Positions 8,458 to 16,080 of a stretch of 20,105 bases of DNA are shown in pieces. How positions within the stretch are numbered: the stretch's first letter is position 1; each line of letters starts with the position of its first letter. The notes beneath the pieces were generated by a model. It was not told where the DNA came from. It worked only from the letters and a program-made list of their open reading frames with translations, and did not search any database. This DNA comes from Spirogloea muscicola (Eukaryota; Streptophyta; Zygnematophyceae; Spirogloeales; Spirogloeaceae), in contig WELB01000071.1 in the NCBI GenBank assembly GCA_009602725.1, positions 473,509 through 493,613 of the forward strand, written 5' to 3'. The position numbers and the translations under genes were made by a program.

Positions 8458-11400
8458 ATGGCGGCGGCGCCTACATCTGCAGCCAGGTGCCGCCTCCGGC
8501 GCTCTTACTCGACGGCATCAGCTTAGCAAGTAAAGTAAAATCAGGGCATGTCATAAGTTTCAGAAGTAGAGTGAAATCAAATTCCAGCACTGCCTGGCTG
8601 CCGCTAGTCTGGCGCTGANCGCGCGCTCCTCGCGCCTGGCGCTCGGCAGCGGCGGCCTCCTGCTCGCCGGTGAGCCCTCGCGATCGGCCCCCTCCCGGCG
8701 GCGGCGCTGGCCGTCGTGGCGGAGACGGGGAGCTGACGACGTGACATGGTCCTCCTTGGCCAGCGCCGTTGACGCACGGCGTGGCCGGGTACTGGCGGCA
8801 CGGCGCCCGGGGGTGGCGCTTCTGGCAGCCCTTCCGCGGCGGCGCGCGTTTCGTGGCGGCGCAGGGCCTCGCCTGGCTCTTCTTCGGCCTCATGCTGCTG
8901 CCCTGGGCGCGCTTCCTCGCCTCCCCCCCCGGCGCCCCCGACGCCCTGCCCGCCCGCACGCTGCTCCTCATCGGCACCTTCGGCGTCCTCTCCGAGGCCA
9001 TGGTGAGCTACAGGTCGCGGGCGCCGCCGCCCCGACTCGCGCTTTGCGCTTTTGGGCAAGCCCATGATGCCACTCTCACACTCCTGAGGAAATATGAAGT
9101 GGGCTGTCCGAAAAACATGAACTTGGCTTTCTGAGGAGCAGGCCCTGACGTTCCTTTCTCATCACAACCTGCATTCGATGCTGGGCGTCGTGTATCAGGT
9201 GGCGTTCTCGCTGCTCCTCTTCTCCCCAGCTGAGACCTCGCAAGGCCCGCCCAAGTCCTCCAGTGGGCTGGCATCCTCGGGAAATGGGGAGGCTTCCCCC
9301 AGCTCTGTCCTCTCGCCAGGACCACCCAGGGAGGCGGGCAGCGTGAAGCGGGTGCTGTTCCGGCCGAGGCCGGCAGATGGCGCTGATAAGCCCAAAGACG
9401 AGACGACAACCTTCAGGCTTCTCATGGGCATAAACCTCGTGCTGGCCACCGTCTCCTGCACCCTTGCGGCAGCCTGCGACTTTTACAGCCACAGGCCTGC
9501 CCCAAGCACCAGCAAGAGCCCAGACGAGCTCTCAGCTCCCAGCTTACCGGTATGATGCCATCCTCATGGCTGTTTGTTGGCCAAAGCAAAGCTTGTGTTC
9601 TGCCACATGCGCAAGGCTTGCACAATCACAGCCTAGCTCTGAAGAGCAAGCTTGTAGCATCCTCCTGTGATCTCGCTGTGATGACTCAATATGCACTATC
9701 CACTTCCCCAGGATGGCTGGCCAGGCCTGAGCGGCACAGCCACGGCAGGGGCAGCCTTGGCATGTGCCCTGTGCTTGGCAGTTGCTGCCTTCCTTACGCA
9801 CGGTGTTGGTGGGAAGCTGCGGTATAAGCATCTTGCCTACGGATTCTGGCAACCCTTTGCAGGCGGAGTTCTTTTTGTTGTCATACAGGTCAGTGAGTGT
9901 TGTCATTCAGTCAACTCCAGTGCTGTGCTGCAAAGAGGTTATCAGACTAGCCGGCCTCATTGTGTTACAGACCCATTAGCTACTTGCTAACGAGGTACAT
10001 AGCTGTGTGTGTTCAGGCCATTGCATGGTCGCTAGTTGGAGTGGCCTTGCTTGTCTTCAGCTCAGCCGCATATGTGGCATTCTTTTTAGCAGAGAAGTCG
10101 TTTGTGCTGGGCTCGGGCATGCTTGCATCTGCAGGCATGAGTGGACTGGCAGCAGAGATACTTCTGATGGCCTCTCTTGTTGCCTACCGAGCCCCTACTA
10201 GAGCAGATTATGAGGTGAGTGTCTTATGATTGTTGGACAGCAGAACATGGTCAAAGTAGACGAGTGTCCAGCTCATTCACTTCGAGCCGCTTAGTCTATG
10301 TGGATAATGACAACATTGGCAACTCAGTCGTGACTTTTACAACCTGCAGGTAGCTGAGTCTCTCCCAGGTGGCTCAGCTGAGCCAGCTGATGGGCCTGAA
10401 CCCACCAGCGTCATTTCGACGCCGATGCTAGAGCAACATGGCATTACAGCAGAGCACGCTAGAGAAGCAAAGATTAAGCACGAGCCATCTCCTCTCTTAC
10501 TTAGGATGCCATCTCTTCGGCTACGGAGAGTTTACAATTATGCAGTGGAGGTTGTGGAACCTGCATACTGGGACAAACACTCTGAGCAGGTTGGTGAGAA
10601 CATACACCGACCTTGTTAGTATGTATTGCCATGATTTGATGTTGTTAGCTTTAGCAGGTTGCTTGTCAATGACTCACTCCCTGTTCCTGTGGATGACAGG
10701 TAGCGAGTCTTGGGCCTTGGCAGCTGAAGGAATCTAGTATCAGAACATATCTCTGGTGGGCATTTATTCGGGCCAGGTCATTGGCCGTATTCAGTATGAT
10801 TTATGCAAATCACTTCTTCCTCATTAGCCTGCTCCTTGCACCTGCACTGCTACTTCCAGCACTCAAGGCCATACACGTCTACACCTTGGCAAGTACATTC
10901 TATCTCAGCACATACAGGGGCTCTCCCCATAAGACAGGGAGGAAGAAGTGGCCTTGGCTGGCCGACATGTGAGTTATTGGCTGCAATTTGCCTTTGCAGC
11001 TCACTGTAGCAGAAATAGATCAGGTCATTGTACTTGGCATCAGCACCTTATGCAGCAAGCCTGCCAGGCTGAGGTGCTTCCTGATGCACAAGTCATTGCT
11101 GCCCTTCAGAGTAAGCAAGCTTCTTGAGGAAGCTTCGGTCTTACACTTCGGAGGCATGAAAATTGTCCGCGAATCCAGCGAGCCTCTAGATGCTTCTACA
11201 CGATATGTTTTTGGTTATCACGTGAGTGCTTACCCGACACTACCCACTGAGAAAGTACTTGCATGATAGGCACTGCCCTGGTAGTAAAATCTCAAAGCCA
11301 GAAGATATATTGTTCTAAGCTCAACCTGACCGTGTCCACCTCCTGTCCTCGGTGTCTTTCCAGCCTCACGGACTATTCCCAGCAACGATCGCGTGGTTCT

Positions 11401-12467
11401 CGCTCACCAGAGCGTGGAAGACTCTATTTGCGGGAATCCAGCCAGTTGTCTTGGCTGCTTCTGTCATCTTCTATGTCCCCATCCTGCGGGAGGTTGTGAT
11501 GTGGTCAGGTGCGAGAGAAGTGTCTCGCACTGTATTTAAGCACTCCCTTGAGAACGAGGGAGCAGTGATGATGTGCCCAGGTGGCCAGGTAGGCGTGCAG
11601 CCTGACTCTAGCTGGCATCAGGTCAAGGTCAGAGACCTGGCATACATGCCCGTTGCTCGCAGTGCTGTGCAGAGGTTACTCCCGAATCATTGCCTGGTTG
11701 GGCTGTATCGTCGCTGTCAACATGTTTAAGAGGCGAATTACACTTATGTAAGTGCCGTGCACTGTGCAGTCTGAGCTTGCCTACCATCGAAAGGGTCAGA
11801 CCAAGAAGATTGTACTGTGCGCTCGCAAGAAGGGCTTCATTCGACTGGCTGCAGAGGCAGGAGCCTCGCTGGTTCCAGTATTTTGCTTTGGCGAGTCACG
11901 CTTGTTTGACAATCTCCTCGAGTGGCCCCAATTACAGGTATGCAGTGGAGGGTGACTCAAGCCTGGTCTATGCTTTGAAGGCTCCCGTTTGCAGTGATTT
12001 TAGCAAGGGCTGTCGAGCTACCAGCCTCATCTGCACTGTCACATTGATGTCAGTCAAGGCTGTCGTTCCAATCTTAGGTATACCACACGGTATGACAGTC
12101 CGTGGAAGCATGCAGCCTCCCATGGGGGATTCAATGTTCATTGGTGTGAAGCCCATGCAAATGCCTGACAAGGCTTTGTGACTGTACTTATATTGTGCAG
12201 CGATTTGCCTACAAGCGAATTGGCTTCCCAATACCCTTTCTGCCAATTGGTTATGGGGGTGTGGCTCCCCTTCCTCGTGCAGTTCCGGTTAGCATTGTGG
12301 TGGGAGTGCCAATCCCTACTGCGCACCTTGGCCGGAGCCCCTCGGAAGAGGATGTGGAGGCCTTGCGGCAAACTTACTACTGTGCACTGGTGGAGCTCTT
12401 TGAGCGGCACAAAGCGGCACATGGGTTTGAGGGCGTGGACCTCATTCTGATGACAGGAGTGCGGTAG
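8458..12467 (+). CDS. DGAT2: DGAT2-family acyltransferase with duplicated N-terminal membrane module (12 exons, about 786 aa)
   Basis: The C-terminal half is a diacylglycerol/monoacylglycerol acyltransferase of the DGAT2 family, ER enzymes that acylate diacylglycerol to triacylglycerol. Exons: 8458-8486, 8608-8669, 8764-9002, 9199-9549, 9712-9888, 10017-10214, 10350-10589, 10700-10892, 11010-11221, 11364-11588, 11770-11937, 12201-12467; 2361 nt, stop TAG. Family marks are YVFGYHPHG (catalytic HPHG, about aa 567-570, split between exons 9 and 10), FYVPILREVVM, MCPGGQSEL, LVPVFCFGES and FPIPFLPIGYGG. A hydrophobic segment near aa 460-490 corresponds to the usual DGAT2 anchor. The first about 350 residues are not standard: two related membrane units carry LTHGV...FWQPF.GG at aa 33-57 and 255-279. 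Family members are usually 300-400 aa, so this is about twice that. Start and exon 2 are tentative (N at 8619), as is the acceptor of exon 9; the rest is firm. Which acyl acceptor it uses cannot be read from sequence. Confidence 0.85.
8608..9234 (+). other. Membrane module, copy 1, in the DGAT2-like protein
   Basis: Exons 2-4 encode a hydrophobic stretch, then LTHGVAGYWRHG...RFWQPFRGG, a second helix (FVAAQGLAWLFFGLMLL) and a third (LLLIGTFGVLSEAMVAFSLL). Order and spacing match copy 2 in exons 5-6. In the 25 residues from LTHGV to the GG after FWQPF the two copies align without a gap and share 14 identities. I do not recognise the module as a named domain. Confidence 0.75.
9712..10214 (+). 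other. Membrane module, copy 2, in the DGAT2-like protein
   Basis: Exons 5 and 6 encode a helix (ALACALCLAVAAFL), LTHGVGGKLRYK...GFWQPFAGG, a second helix (FVVIQAIAWSLVGVALLVF) and a third (MLASAGMSGLAAEILLMA). This repeats copy 1 at an offset of 222 residues. An intron sits after FVVIQ in this copy but not at the matching place in copy 1. The linker between the copies is Ser/Pro-rich and poorly structured. Confidence 0.75.
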
Positions 12468-13094
12468 AGCACGCTCTCCTGGAGAACATGAGCATCGCAC
12501 TCTGAACGAGCTTGCACATCGGGTTCGTCACCTGATGCCGAGGCTGCACACACAGGAGTTCTCAGTTGATTTATACTGAGGCACATTGATTGCAGCGGCA
12601 GTATTTCTGCGTTGCCCCGCTTACTGGCCCCAGCAACAGAGCCTCGTGGTGGGGTAGTCGCGGCGGACGTTCGGTGGGGCCGTCGTGGACGGGGGGCCGT
12701 CGCGACTTTACCCACTGTTTTACACCAGCAGGCGGCCCAGGCAGGCGGGCACACCGGGGTTGGGATTGTCCTTTTTGGGACTGGCGGGTGCGCCACGTCT
12801 CGGCGGCCGCGTCGCGCGCGTGGCCGGCCCACCGTCTGGCGGCGGGCCTTTCGCGAAGGGCGGGGTGTGGCACCCGTGCCCATCTAACTTCCCCGTCAAA
12901 CCTCCACTAAGAAGCGCCCAGGCCTGTGGCTCCGCCACCGTCGTCATAAACACCCTCTGTATGTACTAGGCTGGCTTTTACAGCCGCTCATTTGACGTCC
13001 GCAGTGGCATTCGTCTCGGTCAGCCGTCAGCACCACCTCCCAGAGCTTCGCGCGCCGCCGCTGCTGCAGGCCGCCGCGCCAAGCCGCGCCCGCC
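12468..13094. other. Intergenic stretch with an orphan GC-rich block
   Basis: The first part, about 130 bp, is presumably the 3' UTR of the DGAT2-like gene. A sharply GC-rich block follows at about 12640-12880, open in several frames on both strands, which is what such composition gives by chance; none of the translations resembles a known family. The last 130 bp are the upstream region of the SOUL gene and contain the TGACGTCCGCAG element. Confidence 0.5.
12993..13004 (+). promoter_or_regulatory. TGACGTCCGCAG element upstream of the SOUL gene
   Basis: This is a second copy of the 12-mer found at 8364-8375, here 102 bp upstream of the ATG at 13095. Similar spacing in two neighbouring but unrelated genes suggests a shared promoter element of the TGACGTC bZIP class. 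The recurrence is seen in the sequence; the function is inferred. Confidence 0.3.
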
Positions 13095-15393
13095 ATGGCG
13101 GCCGTCGCATCGGCGCNGCGCCGGCCCTGGCCTCCCCCGCCGCTCGCTCTCGCGGGGAGCGGCGCCACGGTGCGCCGGCTCTCGTGCGCAGCTCGCTGGC
13201 GGACCGCACGTACATGACGGCCGAGCAGGCGCTCACGTCCGCGGGCGTGGACACCAGCGACCCGCGCCTGGCGCTCGTCCTCGCCCTGGGCTCCCAGGCC
13301 GTGCGGCAGTCTGAGCGAGGTGCCCTGCTTGCATGACCTCCTCTCTGCTTCGGTTAGGGAGATCGGCGCCATCAGCGATCCGCAATTGTCGCGCGACTAA
13401 GCTCTTTCCTTGGCAGGACTCGGGCCGGTTGCCAATCTCTCCTTAATATTGCTCGATCTGGCTGTCGACCTCTGCAGCTGTGCAGGGAGCTGCATCAGAG
13501 GTCTCAAAGTACGTCAAGCCGCGCAGGAACGACGGTCAGAGCCTGGAGGAGGCTCTCATGGCTGGTACGCCAATGCCAAAGCAAGCTGGACTGAGATACG
13601 AAATGTTTTGGAAGCAATTCAGCTGCTCACCTCAAAGCCATGGTGGCATCTTGTACGTGGGGCCGAGTACCTGGTATCCAGATAGCTGGTCAAAGTGCAA
13701 TTTGCAGACTTCATCAGCACCTGCACCTTGAAGTCCTTGGGGACTTTGACACGTCGCTGCTTGCAGTCTGTGAACAACGATTGTGATTGTCTGTTGGCTC
13801 AATATGTAGTTCCTGATTTGGAGACAATACCCTCGAAAGTGGTCAAGAAGATGGCTGACTATGAGATCAGGGAAAATGATGTGAGCACTTTGTCGTACCT
13901 CCTCCAGGACCTTTGGGGCAGATGATGATTAAGCGCTAGGCTTTGTCAAAATCAATGAGGGTTTACCTACTACAGCGTGTGCTACTTAAGATTGTAGCTG
14001 TAGAATGTTCTCAAGAGTACGTGAGGAAAAGTAAGCTTCTGTACCGCAGAGTTTGTTGACACAGGCCCATGGTGGTGTGCGCAGTCTTACATGGTTGCTG
14101 AGACGGAGATGCCAAGCACTCGGGGCTTTGATTTTTACGGAGCCTCGCAAGGTTTCAACATACTGGCTGGTTATATCTTTGGCAAGGTACAATGTTAGGC
14201 AGATTGCTTTGACCAATCCATAGCTTGACTTGAAGACTTCAGAACACGAAAGTTGGTATCACGACCAATCCTCACGAGGACTGCCTTGTTGGTCATGTTG
14301 ACAGAATGCCAAGCGGGAAGAGATGCAGATGACCACCCCAGTGTTCACGCAGAAGGGAAGAGCCAGCAAAAAGGGAGAGATGATGGAGATGACAACCCCT
14401 GTTGTTACTCAGAAGGTGAGGCTTCTGACGAAGCCCAGCCATTACAAGTAACTCTCAGAACCCTGACTTCAAGGAGCCATCAATCCACACCTTTGCTTCA
14501 GCTATTTGAGAGGCTGACATGTTGCACATGTTGCCTGTGACATGTTGCAAGCTGCAGGCTGGCAATGTTGACAGATGGAAGATGTCATTTGTCTTGCCGT
14601 CTAAATACTCCAAGGAGACTGTGCCTGTCCCGATTGATACTCGTGTATCCATTCACGAGGTCCCTCCACAAACAGTTGCAGTGGTTGCATTCTCAGGCAT
14701 GCCACTGAGCTCTCTGTCAGTTGCTTGAATATGCCTGCCCATTGTTATAGCACATGAGTTGCGGGTCATCAAGCTGCAACCTGGCCATACGTGTAAGATA
14801 GTCAGGAAATGATGGTGCAGGACTTTGTGACTGTTGCATTGCTTGCCCTATAAGTTGTCGGGCATGACAGGCTTTTTGACAGACAAAATCACTGTGAATG
14901 ACAGGCTTCGTGACTGATGAAGAGGTTGAGCGTCGCACTACACGCTTGCGGGCATCTTTGGCGAGAGACGGTGTGGCTGTGAAGGATGGAGCATGTGCAC
15001 AAGTTTCTCAGGTCAGTGATCTGGATTGCAGCACGTGACTGACCCCAGCATGTTATTACTGTAGAGCACATTGTCCTTCGACTTCCATCCAAGTTGTCTT
15101 TTGCTGGCTGCCATTGTTTCTGTGTAGAATCGCTTGGGCACTTAGGTTTCTAAGAAGATCAAGTTGATGTCGGAAGTCATGAGCATGTAAAGGCAAGGTT
15201 CCTACTTCCTTAGAAATTTTTGAAAGCCAGATTTTGTGCAAGTCTATCACTGATGCCTTCACAACAAGGAATGTTTCGTACTCACTATCCTGCTACTGTT
15301 TGGCTGTAACAGTTTAACCCACCTTTCACCCTGCCCTTCATGCGGCGAAACGAGGTTGCCCTGGAGGTTGAGTGGACAGGGGCTGGCAGCTAG
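13095..15393 (+). CDS. SOUL-family heme-binding protein, probably plastid-targeted (9 exons, about 307 aa)
   Basis: SOUL proteins bind heme or other tetrapyrroles. This one follows the chloroplast protein At3g10130 of Arabidopsis (about 309 aa, reported from plastoglobules) from the mature N-terminus to the end. Exons: 13095-13319, 13478-13564, 13810-13880, 14085-14186, 14243-14251, 14314-14415, 14558-14696, 14905-15011, 15313-15393. Landmarks are [65 protein letters not shown] with KNTK, two copies of the MTTPV motif ([20 protein letters not shown]), [26 protein letters not shown] and [18 protein letters not shown] 13095 gives an Ala-rich leader like a transit peptide, but it is one base out of frame with the rest of exon 1; the N at 13117 lies between, and one missing base there would restore both the frame and the family length. 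The intron after exon 7 has a GC donor. It is convergent with the arginine decarboxylase gene. Confidence 0.88.
14243..14251 (+). other. 9-nt microexon of the SOUL gene
   Basis: The nine bases AACACGAAA encode Asn-Thr-Lys between an acceptor (CTTCAG) and a donor (GTTGGT). They supply the NT of the conserved GKNT segment just before the MTTPV motif; without them two conserved residues are missing. Reading on through the following 62 nt shifts the frame and meets a stop. Flanking introns are 56 and 62 nt. Confidence 0.75.
14697..14904 (+). other. Intron of the SOUL gene with GC donor and duplicated acceptor
   Basis: The protein needs ...VAFSG followed by FVTDEE, which places the splice after TCAG with a GC donor (CAG|GCATGC) and the acceptor ATGACAG. 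No GT site gives the required phase. The 11-mer ATGACAGGCTT spanning the acceptor also occurs 34 bp upstream at 14864-14874, giving a decoy acceptor. The donor does not match the best GC consensus, so a sequence error at 14698 is an alternative. Confidence 0.55.
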
Positions 15394-16080
15394 GGGCCAG
15401 CTCAAGTGGCCATTGCCGATAGGCAAAGAGCATGTCAAGACGACCGAGGCTTGCAATTGCAACAGCTTTATGAGTATAGAACGGACAAGCGTGCTTGTGC
15501 CGGACATGAAAACAAATGGACTCGCCAGTCAGTAAAATCAGAGCTTATGTATTGATTTGGAAAGATATGGTTTTGACTAGTGACATACACAACATGTATT
15601 TATGCAAAGTTGCAGCATGACTACTGACGATCAATGGATTTGATGCAACTTTCATTGCACTGGTGAACCCCTACTTACTCGCAGTAATAATAACCTCATG
15701 TCAGAATACATGCAAGATTCCATGAATTGAATGCTCCAATGTGGTGCACTTTGGAGTACATGGTCTTCCAAGCATTTCCAAAAAGAATTCATCTACACCC
15801 TGCTGTGAGGGCTTGAATGGAGAAGAATGGGCAAGCTCTTTGAGCTGCCAAAAAATGAATATCATGCACCTGCAAAATGAATGATATATATGCACCTTGT
15901 GTACACTGCCTAGCATCAGCAACTTGGAGACAAGATATCTAACTGCAAAAAGAATGATATATATGCACCTTGTGTACACTGCCTAGCATCAGCAACTTGG
16001 AGACAAGATATCTAATCATCGCCTCGCTTGTGATGAAAGTGAGCCCACGGCATACTCTGTGCTGCCTGATGTATTAGAAC
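15394..16080. other. Region between convergent genes (3' UTRs)
   Basis: It separates the stop of the SOUL gene (+) from the stop of the arginine decarboxylase gene (-) and must hold both 3' UTRs and both poly(A) sites. It is AT-rich and without credible coding potential. No clear AATAAA or TGTAA signal stands out. A 73-bp tandem duplication lies at its decarboxylase end. Confidence 0.6.
15870..16015. repeat. 73-bp tandem duplication
   Basis: Copies 15870-15942 and 15943-16015 match base for base except one substitution (T at 15878, A at 15951). Each runs from CTGCAAAA through GATATATATGCACC to GACAAGATATCTAA. A shorter related piece (AAAATGAATATCATGCACC) precedes the first copy at about 15852-15870. 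The near identity suggests a recent duplication or an assembly artefact. It lies in the probable 3' UTR of the arginine decarboxylase gene. Confidence 0.95.

Noticed and set aside
11690-12181. 163-codon + strand frame within the DGAT2-like gene
   Set aside because: It runs out of frame across an exon and two introns. The other frame gives the conserved SELAYHRKGQTKK and FCFGES sequence.
14252-14313. Direct read-through from the microexon toward the MTTPV exon
   Set aside because: The 62-nt stretch is not a multiple of three; read-through shifts the frame and ends at a stop before the conserved motif.
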